7,779 nucleotides of DNA, taken from Neisseriales bacterium. GTDB taxonomy: Bacteria > Pseudomonadota > Gammaproteobacteria > Burkholderiales > UBA11063. The stretch spans positions 1 through 7,779 of the forward strand of contig DPRZ01000094.1 in the NCBI GenBank assembly GCA_003538525.1, read 5' to 3'. The notes under the pieces were generated by a model. The model was not told the DNA's origin. It did no database searches and was given only the letters and a program-made list of their open reading frames with translations. Shown piece after piece: positions 1 to 6,705 of the stretch. The position numbers and the translations under genes were made by a program. The stretch's first letter is position 1. Each line of letters begins with the position of its first letter.

Positions 1-464
1 TCATCACCCACATAACCAGCCTCGGTTAAGGTTGTCGCATCGGCAATTGCAAATGGAACATCCAAAAAGCGCGCTAAGGTTTGAGCTAATAAAGTTTTTC
101 CAGAACCAGTTGGTCCAATTAGCAGAATATTACTTTTAGCTAATTCAACATCTTGATCATCAACTAATTGATCACGCACGCGATGAAAGTGATTATATAC
201 TGCAACAGCCAGAACTTTTTTAGCTTGCTCTTGACCAATTACATATTTATCTAATTCTGCCGCAATTTCTTTCGGTGTTGGAATCGGCTTAACCTCTGCA
301 ACTACTTCATCTGTAGCGTTCACATCACCAGCAGCGGGTGCAGATTTTAATATTTCACCACAAGCTTTAATACATTCATTGCAAATAAAGCCCTGTTGTC
401 CAGCGATTAAATGCTTAACTTCGCTTTCAACTTTACCACAGAAAGAACATTTTTTAATTGCCAT
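1..464 (-). CDS. clpX: ClpX, ATPase subunit of ClpXP protease (N-terminal part, cut by window edge)
   Basis: AAA+ unfoldase that recognises tagged substrates, unfolds them with ATP and feeds them into the ClpP chamber in the cytoplasm. The 154 codons visible begin with [12 protein letters not shown] zinc-binding domain has Cys pairs at C6/C9 and C28/C31. A variable linker follows (about 41-63), then the AAA+ large domain with Walker A GPTGSGKT at 117-124 and the pore loop GYVG at 150-153. This spacing closely matches E. coli ClpX. The rest, including Walker B and the sensors, lies beyond the left edge. The start at 464 is preceded by a modest GGA with a 9-nt gap. It sits downstream of clpP on the same strand, separated by a 220-nt stretch holding an acetyltransferase remnant. 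An AT-rich segment (about 480-500) could carry a separate -10, but I cannot define one. Confidence 0.97.
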   Translation of the reverse strand, partial: MAIKKCSFCGKVESEVKHLIAGQQGFICNECIKACGEILKSAPAAGDVNATDEVVAEVKPIPTPKEIAAELDKYVIGQEQAKKVLAVAVYNHFHRVRDQLVDDQDVELAKSNILLIGPTGSGKTLLAQTLARFLDVPFAIADATTLTEAGYVGD

Positions 465-500
465 CTTATTTCATCCAATATCTAATATTTATATATTAAT

Positions 501-692
501 CTAGGCTTTAAATTGATAATACGCTAATTCACGAACAGGTACAAACCCAAGTGACTGCGCTAAATTATACGAGCCTTGATTGCCCTTGCGACAAGCCCAA
601 ATCGGTTCCAAATTATGCGCCAAGGTATAATCAATTAAACGCGCACAAACTATTTTCGCTAAACCAAGTCCACGAAATTCTGGATTATTATT
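501..692 (-). pseudogene. C-terminal remnant of a GNAT-family N-acetyltransferase
   Basis: The frame is open for 63 codons on the minus strand and ends in TAG (501-503), but it begins straight after an in-frame TAA (693-695) and has no ATG or usable start near its beginning. The peptide opens [13 protein letters not shown], which has the GNAT motif A acetyl-CoA loop (R-G-x-G-x-A). It continues with a helix, then WACRKGN...S..LAQSLGF, the motif B pattern W-x-C-x(3)-N-x(2)-S-x(2)-LA-x(2)-LGF, and ends in a tyrosine-rich strand. From memory, this resembles the C-terminus of the ZmaR-like GNAT_acetyltran group. The N-terminal two thirds are absent, and the clpP stop codon overlaps the upstream end. 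I read it as a decayed gene, probably not translated by itself. A +1 frameshift from clpP could fuse it to ClpP, but no convincing shift site is visible. Confidence 0.72.
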
Positions 693-1293
693 TTATATCA
701 GCACGTGACGTATAAACTTTATCAATCAAACCATATTCCATCGATTCCTGAGAGCTCATGAAATTATCCCGATCGGTATCTGATTCAATTTGCTCAACGC
801 TTCTACCTGTATGTAGCGCCAACATTTCATTAAGTTTACGTTTCATAAACAAAATATTTTTAGCATGAATCTCAATATCCGAAGCTTGACCACGAAAACC
901 ACCCAAAGGTTGATGTATCATTACCCGCGAATTAGGCAACGCATAACGTTTACCTTTAGCACCAGCAGATAATAAAAATGAACCCATTGAACAAGCTTGC
1001 CCGATACAAATAGTGCTTACATCACACTTAATAAAATTCATCGTATCATAAATCGACATTCCAGCGGTCACTGAACCACCAGGCGAATTAATATAAAACG
1101 AGATATCTTTATCTGGATCCTCAGCCTCTAAAAAAAGTAATTGCGCAACAATCACATTCGCCGTTTGATCATTAACTTCACCGACCAAAAATATGATCCG
1201 CTCACGCAATAAACGTGAATAAATATCAAACGAGCGTTCGCCACGAGCGCTTTGTTCAATTACAACTGGGACTAAATTATTCATTTCTAACAT
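688..1293 (-). CDS. clpP: ClpP, ATP-dependent Clp protease proteolytic subunit
   Basis: Serine peptidase that forms the double heptameric chamber of ClpXP/ClpAP. At 201 aa it has the family's normal length. The catalytic triad is Ser102 (GQACSMGSF), His127 ([10 protein letters not shown]) and Asp176 (TDRDNF), with the same spacing as the E. coli enzyme. INSPGG (68-73) forms the substrate-binding strand region. The short N-terminus before SFDIYSRLL probably contains a propeptide or axial loop. The chosen start at 1293 has AAAGGT 9 nt upstream, inside the end of the preceding gene. An internal ATG three codons later (1284) is possible but has no ribosome site of its own. The stop of the PglL-like gene lies only 3 nt upstream of the start, so translation is probably coupled. 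clpX follows on the same strand after the GNAT remnant. Confidence 0.98.
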   Translation of the reverse strand: MLEMNNLVPVVIEQSARGERSFDIYSRLLRERIIFLVGEVNDQTANVIVAQLLFLEAEDPDKDISFYINSPGGSVTAGMSIYDTMNFIKCDVSTICIGQACSMGSFLLSAGAKGKRYALPNSRVMIHQPLGGFRGQASDIEIHAKNILFMKRKLNEMLALHTGRSVEQIESDTDRDNFMSSQESMEYGLIDKVYTSRADIK

Positions 1294-1296
1294 TAA

Positions 1297-3132
1297 TTAA
1301 TTACCTTTACCTAAAAGCTTACTTAAATCAGATTTATCTTGATAATGGAAGGCTTGCATCGTTTGCACAACATCGGCAAAATCAGGACTAGAGCTAAGTT
1401 GTTGAATAAATTGTTGTTGATAATACGGATAAGCATGCACCAAAACATTCGCATAAAAATTAGCGCCCTTAGAGTCACCAGTTACCTTGTGCATAATAAT
1501 TTGCTTAAATAAAGCACCAGGATATGGTAAAGCATTGGCTAATTTATCAACATATTTTAATTGATCCGCGGGCGACATTACCGCATTAGTTACTTGTGAA
1601 CCCGGCATGATATAATTATCTAAAACCATCATTGCCGATAACGACCAAATTGAATCACTATCCACAATTTTTTCTAAACCAGTTACATTGCTAATATAAT
1701 CATCAGAATCAGTTGGCGTTTGCGTATAATTAGTTAGCTCGGTATTCATTTGATATGAATTATAAGCAAACAACAGTAAAAATGCGACTACAACACTCCC
1801 AATAACTTTGCTACCTAAACTATTTTTTAGACTATATTTTGCTGGAGCAAAAGCTAAAAATATAATTAACAATACCATAAAATAGGCATACCATAAAGGA
1901 TACTCAAGAAAGCTATGAGTTAAAATTGGTATCATTAACAATACCGCAAATAGACTTTCCAACGTACGCACTTTACGTAATAGCACAAAAATTGAATAAC
2001 CAATTCCGTAAATAATTGTAATAAAAGTCCCGATAAACCCAGTTTCCGCTAGCATATTAAACAAGCTATTATGGCTATGGGTGTATAATTTCATATTTTG
2101 TGGAATATACATGAATTGCTCGGTCAGCATAATATAAATACCCTCACGCGGATATTGATACCAACCAACCCCAAAGAATGGGTGTTGCGTAAACATTACC
2201 AATGCTTTATACCACTCATAGAAACGGCGATAAGTACTTTGACCAATCGCATCACCAGATAAACGTTCAATCCCAGTGCTAACACTGGATGGATTATTTG
2301 AAATAAGCGCTACAAACTTAGGAAATGCAAACTGAACTAAAATTAAGCCAACAAATATTCCACCAATTACCAAAGCAACGCGCTTAAACTGCGCTGATTT
2401 TTCTTGATCTTTTAAATTGCGCAACCATACCCAACCAGCAGTAAAGAGCATAATTACGTAATACAGTAACACGCCACGCCGCGCGGTAAATGTAACTGCT
2501 AACGAAAACAATAAAGCATAAACAATAAACACAATCAGATTAATTTGTCCAACTAAGAACAAATAACACAAAGCAACTACACCAATTGAAATAAAATCGG
2601 TAAATTGATTGGGTTGTCCGATATTGCCAAAGATATTTGAACCATCGCCTGGATTATCAGGTGAAACTAAAATATAATCTGACCAATTTGCCGCTTTACC
2701 AGTATATTGTAAGTAAGCAATAACCGCTTGAATCGTCGCAGAAATAACAAGTGACCAACATAAAACTAACATCATGTTTTTAAGCGCTTTATCATCACCA
2801 TCAATCATGGTAGTTATTGCAAGTGCAACTAAACCCATAATAAAGAATAACAACGCAACATAATAATTATTGCCAACAAAATAGATATGCACAAATAATG
2901 GCTGGATTAAGGCAAACACTGCAAAAGCAAATGACGCAATCGCAACTGGTGCAAATTTCAGCTGTGGTTTATTCCATAACGCCAAGGCAAATAGTAAAAT
3001 TCCAGCAATTAAACTCGTTGATTCAGCATAGAATTTTGATACGGGGAAATAAGCATACGGAATGGCAAACGGCACAATGGCTATTACCGCCAATAAACCA
3101 GCAAATGCCCAATTACAAACTTTTTTACTCAT
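1297..3132 (-). CDS. PglL/Wzy_C-family membrane O-oligosaccharyltransferase (O-antigen ligase-like)
   Basis: Integral membrane protein of 611 aa with about a dozen hydrophobic segments up to residue ~458, then a soluble, probably periplasmic, C-terminal domain of about 150 aa. Motifs fit the PglL branch of the WaaL/PglL/Wzy superfamily. These are FGNIGQPNQ at 168-176 (PglL_A-type GxxGQPN), TARRG at 216-220, GVGWYQYP at 321-328, the large periplasmic-loop motif HSHNSLFNMLAETG at 352-365, and HSFLEYPLWYAYF at 406-418. His354 in the loop aligns with the His known to be essential in PglL and WaaL. Such enzymes transfer lipid-linked glycans to proteins such as pilins, or to lipid A core. The sequence favours protein glycosylation, but the acceptor is inferred. 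AAGGAG (3144-3149) lies 11 nt before the ATG. The gene follows bamD by 24 nt and precedes clpP by 3 nt, an unusual setting away from any glycan gene cluster in view. Confidence 0.82.
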   Translation of the reverse strand: MSKKVCNWAFAGLLAVIAIVPFAIPYAYFPVSKFYAESTSLIAGILLFALALWNKPQLKFAPVAIASFAFAVFALIQPLFVHIYFVGNNYYVALLFFIMGLVALAITTMIDGDDKALKNMMLVLCWSLVISATIQAVIAYLQYTGKAANWSDYILVSPDNPGDGSNIFGNIGQPNQFTDFISIGVVALCYLFLVGQINLIVFIVYALLFSLAVTFTARRGVLLYYVIMLFTAGWVWLRNLKDQEKSAQFKRVALVIGGIFVGLILVQFAFPKFVALISNNPSSVSTGIERLSGDAIGQSTYRRFYEWYKALVMFTQHPFFGVGWYQYPREGIYIMLTEQFMYIPQNMKLYTHSHNSLFNMLAETGFIGTFITIIYGIGYSIFVLLRKVRTLESLFAVLLMIPILTHSFLEYPLWYAYFMVLLIIFLAFAPAKYSLKNSLGSKVIGSVVVAFLLLFAYNSYQMNTELTNYTQTPTDSDDYISNVTGLEKIVDSDSIWSLSAMMVLDNYIMPGSQVTNAVMSPADQLKYVDKLANALPYPGALFKQIIMHKVTGDSKGANFYANVLVHAYPYYQQQFIQQLSSSPDFADVVQTMQAFHYQDKSDLSKLLGKGN

Positions 3133-3156
3133 TAAATTGTAAGCTCCTTTTTAAAA

Positions 3157-3990
3157 TTAACTGCGCCAGAATGAATACCATGGCATATCTTGGAACACCC
3201 AAGGATGGTTTTTATATTGACTTTGTGGAAAATTAATATTCAAGACTTCCTGAGTTTGTTGACTCAAGGTTAACTCACCGAGTTCGCGATACGCAACAAC
3301 TTGAATCGCCAAAGCCTCTTCTACATATATAGTGTTAGGATAAGACTTAATCAACAACTGCGTACGATTTAACCCCGCAATATAGGCTTTAATTTGCATA
3401 TAGTAACGCGCACGAAATAACTCACCACGAGCCAACGCATTTACCAAGCGATTCATTTTTTCACTTGAATCGGGAGCATACTTTGACTGAGGAAAACGGG
3501 TTACAACTTCAGCGAATGCTGCATAAGCATCTTTTAGGCCTTTAGGGTCACGTTCACTTAAATCTTGTTTACTAAAGCGTGCCAACAAACCATTGTCATT
3601 ATAATAATTAATATAGCCTTTTAAATACAAAGCATAATCCATATTGACGTTAGTTGGATAAGTCCGAATAAACATATCAATTTCAGGAATCGCTAATTCA
3701 GGCGTATCACTATTATAATAAGCAAACGCTAAATCCAACATTCCTTGTTGGGCATAGGTTCCATATGGATAAGTTGCTTCAAGCACTTCGTAAAGCTTGA
3801 TTGCCTTACTCCAATTATGTTTGGTTAATTGTTCATTAGCTTCGTTGTACATCTTCTCAACCGTCCAGCCCTTGGTTTCTTCGCGAATCGGATCCAAGTT
3901 GTCAGAAGAGCAAGCTACTAAGACAATAGATGATACAATAATGGCTAATATATATTTAAGATAAGAGCGCAATTTTATGTCTTTTTCCAT
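3157..3990 (-). CDS. bamD: BamD (ComL/YfiO), outer membrane protein assembly lipoprotein
   Basis: Essential lipoprotein of the BAM complex, anchored in the outer membrane on the periplasmic side, where it works with BamA to insert beta-barrel proteins. From the start at 3990 it is 277 aa. A basic n-region and hydrophobic stretch (about 11-26) end in lipobox LVAC with Cys27. TPR repeats follow, for example around 43-75 (AxxxLxxxxWxxAIxxYExLxxxYP), 78-112 and 150-172. The YFAARYYMxxxAY-type BamD segment appears as LFRARYYMQIKAY at 191-203. The frame stays open to an ATG at 4053, but that would put 21 extra residues before the signal peptide and has no ribosome site. The 5' end overlaps the divergent rluD start by 14 nt. 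It heads the apparent bamD-pglL-like-clpP(-clpX) unit, so its promoter must lie within the rluD coding region. Confidence 0.94.
   Translation of the reverse strand: MEKDIKLRSYLKYILAIIVSSIVLVACSSDNLDPIREETKGWTVEKMYNEANEQLTKHNWSKAIKLYEVLEATYPYGTYAQQGMLDLAFAYYNSDTPELAIPEIDMFIRTYPTNVNMDYALYLKGYINYYNDNGLLARFSKQDLSERDPKGLKDAYAAFAEVVTRFPQSKYAPDSSEKMNRLVNALARGELFRARYYMQIKAYIAGLNRTQLLIKSYPNTIYVEEALAIQVVAYRELGELTLSQQTQEVLNINFPQSQYKNHPWVFQDMPWYSFWRS
3931..3939 (+). promoter_or_regulatory. Possible extended -10 promoter for rluD
   Basis: TGATACAAT fits the extended -10 pattern TGnTATAAT with one mismatch. It lies about 38 nt before the rluD ATG at 3977, so a start site near 3946 would give a leader of about 30 nt. 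There is no good -35 hexamer at 17-18 bp. The element sits inside the signal-peptide-proximal codons of bamD on the opposite strand. AT-rich sequence makes chance matches common, so this is tentative. Confidence 0.3.
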
Positions 3991-5041
3991 GACACCTGAT
4001 TTCAAAATAAATATTTCGGATAACTTAGATGGAGAAACAATCGTTTTTACCATGCCAAATAGCTATATCGGCATTCGTACCGACGTGGCATTAGCCGAGA
4101 TTATAACAGATTTATCCCGCAGCAAATTAACAAATTGGCTCAAAGACGGCTATATTCTGTTGAACAATCAACCAGCACGCCCTAAAGATAAAATCAATGG
4201 TGAAGAAGTGGTCACCATCATCCCACCATTTGATGAAGCCACACTTGCATTTACTGCTGAGGATCTTCCACTCAATGTAATTTATGAAGATGAGCATGTC
4301 ATTGTTATTAATAAACCAGCTGGCCTAACCGTACATCCTGGTGCAGGCAATTGGTCAGGAACCTTATTAAACGCACTACTTTTTCACTATCCAGAATTAA
4401 GCTTAATTCCACGCGCTGGAATTGTACATCGCTTAGATAAAGATACCACTGGTTTAATGGTAGTAGCCCGCACCTTTTTGGCACAATTTAGTTTAGTCCA
4501 ACAACTACAAGAACGCAGCGTAAGTCGAATTTATCGTGCATTTGTTGAGGGTTATCCATTCAAACAAGGTCTGATTAATAAAAATATCAATCGTGATCCA
4601 CATAACCGCATAAAAATGGCAGCCGTAGCTTTTGGTGGACGCGAAGCAATTACCCGTTATCGCGTATTAAAGCAATTTAAAAAAATTGCTTATGTTGAAT
4701 GCAAGCTCGAAACAGGTCGTACCCATCAAATTCGCGTCCATATGAAGGATAAAGGCTTTCCATTGCTGGCTGATCCAGTTTATGGCAGTAAAAAAAATAA
4801 CTATGATCCAGAGGTAGTTGATGCAATTGAACAGCTTCAACGCCAAGCGTTACATGCCATTAAATTATCTTTTATTCATCCAGCAACCAATGAGCTCATG
4901 AATTTTAAAACCCGCCTACCTGAAGATTTACGCAGATTACTGGCTGCACTGAATTTTGGTGAAGAATTAGCTTACGAACAATTTGATGACGATGAAGACG
5001 ATAGTAATTGGGAGATAATTTATGTCCCAGACCAAGACTAA
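3977..5041 (+). CDS. rluD: RluD, 23S rRNA pseudouridine synthase
   Basis: RluA-family pseudouridine synthase. RluD modifies three uridines in helix 69 of 23S rRNA and aids 50S assembly. The protein is 354 aa with an N-terminal S4 RNA-binding domain (about 29-85, SRSKLTNWLKDG then PKDKINGEEV). The catalytic domain has NKPAGLTVHPGAG (112-124), the signature HRLDKDTTGLMVVA at 151-164 with catalytic Asp154, and ETGRTHQIRVH at 245-255. An acidic tail (DDDEDDSNWE) ends the protein. I kept the start at 3977. The strand before GIRTD (ETIVFTMPNSYIG) looks like the conserved lead-in of RluD, so the ATG at 4052 would cut the fold. The ATG at 3989 is an alternative. AAGAG lies 9-10 nt upstream of 3977. 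The start overlaps bamD head to head, and the 3' end overlaps pgeF by 20 nt. RluC/RluA-type specificity is less likely given the HPGAGN..GT.LNALL context. Confidence 0.95.
   Translation: MSFSMTPDFKINISDNLDGETIVFTMPNSYIGIRTDVALAEIITDLSRSKLTNWLKDGYILLNNQPARPKDKINGEEVVTIIPPFDEATLAFTAEDLPLNVIYEDEHVIVINKPAGLTVHPGAGNWSGTLLNALLFHYPELSLIPRAGIVHRLDKDTTGLMVVARTFLAQFSLVQQLQERSVSRIYRAFVEGYPFKQGLINKNINRDPHNRIKMAAVAFGGREAITRYRVLKQFKKIAYVECKLETGRTHQIRVHMKDKGFPLLADPVYGSKKNNYDPEVVDAIEQLQRQALHAIKLSFIHPATNELMNFKTRLPEDLRRLLAALNFGEELAYEQFDDDEDDSNWEIIYVPDQD
4670..4691. repeat. Perfect 9-bp inverted repeat inside rluD
   Basis: AAGCAATTT (4670-4678) and AAATTGCTT (4683-4691) form a hairpin with a four-A loop. It encodes part of KQFKKIAYV in rluD and has few GC pairs. 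It may be only a by-product of the AT-rich lysine-rich coding sequence. Confidence 0.5.
5010..5014 (+). promoter_or_regulatory. Ribosome binding site of pgeF inside rluD
   Basis: GGGAG stands 7 nt before the ATG at 5022, both within the final codons of rluD. It fixes the pgeF start and its 20-nt overlap with rluD, and so supports translational coupling. Confidence 0.7.
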
Positions 5042-5759
5042 ACCGCTGCTGCTACAAGCTAATTGGTCGGCACCAAGTAATATCCATACACGAATTAGTA
5101 CCTGTAGCGAGGATTTTAATTTGGCACTGCATGTCGGAGCAGATCCACAGAGCGTGGCACTTAATCGTGCCAAATTGCAAGAGTTTCTACCAACTACGCC
5201 ACTGTGGTTAAATCAAACTCATAGCACAACGGTAATTAATTGGGATAAAGAGTCTAACTATCAAATTTACGCAGCAGATGCATCAATTAGCAGTGCGAAA
5301 AATGTCGTGTGTGTAGTGATGACCGCGGATTGCTTACCAATTTTGCTAACTAATACTCGCGGAGAATTTGTGGCGGCTATTCATGCTGGATGGCGCGGCT
5401 TAAATGATGGTATCATCCAGCAAACCATTGCCAAATTAACCCAATTTGCTCCCAGCGAAATGCTAGCCTTTATTGGTCCTGCGATTGATCAAGAATGTTT
5501 TGAAATTGGTGGTGAAGTTCGTGAAAGCTTTATTCTCAATGATCCACTCAGCGCACAATTTTTCAGCGCAAGTATTAACTCAGGTAAATTTATGGGTGAC
5601 TTACGCGGTATTGCCGCCCATAAACTAATTCAAGCTGGTTTACTAAGTGCAAATATTAGCAATAGTAAAATTTGCACCCGCTGTCATAGCGATTGGTTTT
5701 ATTCCTATCGAGCTAATCCACAAACCGGTCGCATTGCCAGCTTAATTTGGCGCGATTAA
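5022..5759 (+). CDS. pgeF: PgeF (YfiH, DUF152), peptidoglycan editing factor / laccase-like purine nucleosidase family
   Basis: Member of the YfiH/DUF152 family, once called polyphenol oxidase. In E. coli, PgeF keeps L-serine out of the first position of the peptidoglycan stem peptide. Relatives such as FAMIN act as purine nucleoside-metabolising enzymes. At 245 aa it has normal length. Conserved metal/active-site residues are His67 (NQTHS), Cys104 (TADCLPIL) and His121 (AAIHAGWRG). IGPAIDQECFEIG (151-163) and a C-terminal CTRCHSDWFYSYR (218-230) are also typical. The start is fixed by GGGAG 7 nt upstream. It overlaps rluD by 20 nt and must share its transcript. No terminator fits after the stop, because the convergent gene's stop begins one base later. 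Confidence 0.94.
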   Translation: MSQTKTKPLLLQANWSAPSNIHTRISTCSEDFNLALHVGADPQSVALNRAKLQEFLPTTPLWLNQTHSTTVINWDKESNYQIYAADASISSAKNVVCVVMTADCLPILLTNTRGEFVAAIHAGWRGLNDGIIQQTIAKLTQFAPSEMLAFIGPAIDQECFEIGGEVRESFILNDPLSAQFFSASINSGKFMGDLRGIAAHKLIQAGLLSANISNSKICTRCHSDWFYSYRANPQTGRIASLIWRD

Positions 5760-5760
5760 T

Positions 5761-6687
5761 CTAACGGTTGACTGAGCTCGCAATCCGGGTATAGGTATGG
5801 CGTTTACCACGAATCGCAACACTATAAGCGAAGATATTTTCAGGTAACGCCATTCCAACATAACCCGCATCACCAATATGATGCAAATCAGTACCCGTCA
5901 TTTTACACATTAGTGCAATTTGCCGAATTGTTGCCTCATCAGCGCCCTCTTGTGATGTACCAATTGCGGTCATTGTCATGACACCCAATGAGTGCGCATA
6001 TTCGACCATGCCGCGCACAAACTCTAGCGTAACACCTGGCACAGTGCCTGGCGCTGGCAATAAAATAATATCTGCACCCGCTAAAACAAATTGTTGAATG
6101 TCTTCCTGTGTGATAATTTTGCTGGCAGCTTCACCCAAAATCCCAGCCGCATGCATTTTTCCAGCAACTAACACCAGCTCACTCCCAACGGCAGCAGAAA
6201 TTTGCTGTAATGAGGCGCAAATTGCAGAATTAGAAATTCCATTACCTGGATTACCCGTCAAAACTAACATCTGTACACCTAACGCTAAGGCTTTTTGTGC
6301 ATTAGCTACACTCGCTAAACGTCCATTAGTCATGCCCCACAATTGATCTTGTGATTCTCCAAAACCTGGATCAACTGGCTCCAGATTAATTCCCACTACG
6401 CGACCAGTTAAGCGCTTAATTTCTTTAACTGTATCATCACCAGTAACGCCAGCTGGTAATCCATTAATACAGGGTGCATTAACATCAAATAAATTTAGCA
6501 ACAAAATATCAGCACCTTGACTGGCTGCAAATTCTGCATTGGTGATTGTCATTAACATTGGTTGCACTGCTCCAATAGTCTCACTAACTAAAATTCGTCC
6601 CTCGCTAGCATGTAATGCCTGCAATAAATCAGCTTTACTTATTTTTGCCAAATCAGAAGCTTTACAATCCAAATAACGTTTGACCAT
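5761..6687 (-). CDS. Conserved TIM-barrel-like protein of unknown function (sometimes labelled PEP phosphonomutase; DUF7916-like)
   Basis: The 308-aa protein belongs to a well-conserved family I recall mainly from Firmicutes and Fusobacteria, with names such as PEP phosphonomutase or haloacid dehalogenase that lack support. Repeated beta-strand/loop blocks suggest a TIM barrel: GADILLLNLFDV (58-69), GINLEPVDP (99-107), LTGNPGNGISN (143-153), AGKMHAAG (175-182), GADIILLPAPGTVPGVT (204-220), AIGTSQEGAD (241-250) and a strongly conserved block from KMTGTDLHH (262) to LPEN (284). The C-terminus is AIRGKRHTYTRIASS. I do not see the EDK..PK loop of PEP mutase/isocitrate lyase enzymes. The catalytic role and substrate are unknown. 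The start at 6687 has GAGGG (6697-6701) 9 nt upstream. The gene follows the FNT channel gene by 18 nt on the same strand, so the two probably share a transcript. This suggests a link to small organic acid metabolism. Confidence 0.75.
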   Translation of the reverse strand: MVKRYLDCKASDLAKISKADLLQALHASEGRILVSETIGAVQPMLMTITNAEFAASQGADILLLNLFDVNAPCINGLPAGVTGDDTVKEIKRLTGRVVGINLEPVDPGFGESQDQLWGMTNGRLASVANAQKALALGVQMLVLTGNPGNGISNSAICASLQQISAAVGSELVLVAGKMHAAGILGEAASKIITQEDIQQFVLAGADIILLPAPGTVPGVTLEFVRGMVEYAHSLGVMTMTAIGTSQEGADEATIRQIALMCKMTGTDLHHIGDAGYVGMALPENIFAYSVAIRGKRHTYTRIASSVNR

Positions 6688-6705
6688 AATTATTTACCCT
6701 CAAAA

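Noticed and set aside
688..692. Programmed frameshift joining clpP to the GNAT remnant
   Set aside because: A +1 shift at AAA TAA would be needed. There is no upstream Shine-Dalgarno-like stimulator or classic slippery codon, and ClpP already ends at normal length.
2898..3236. Plus-strand open frame of 112 codons
   Set aside because: It lies opposite the start of the PglL-like gene and the end of bamD, has no recognisable domain, and both minus-strand genes have clear family motifs.
3991..4053. Longer bamD start at 4053
   Set aside because: It adds 21 residues before a clear lipoprotein signal peptide, overlaps rluD further, and has no ribosome site.
4052..4054. Shorter rluD start at 4052
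   Set aside because: It would avoid the bamD overlap but removes the strand that normally leads into the S4 domain. The nearest GGAG is about 16 nt away, too far.
4790..4797. Run of eight A in rluD as a slippage site
   Set aside because: The protein continues in frame with a conserved C-terminal part, and such runs are expected in AT-rich lysine/asparagine codons.
4967..5211. Short open frames on both strands across the rluD-pgeF junction
   Set aside because: They are out-of-frame shadows of two genes with catalytic motifs, and no product family is recognisable.
6098..6346. Plus-strand open frame of 82 codons
   Set aside because: It lies entirely antisense to the conserved TIM-barrel-like gene, with no domain and no ribosome site.
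5761..6687. Calling the gene PEP phosphonomutase
   Set aside because: The name occurs in annotations of relatives, but the EDK..PK active-site loop of that superfamily is not visible, so I kept the function open.
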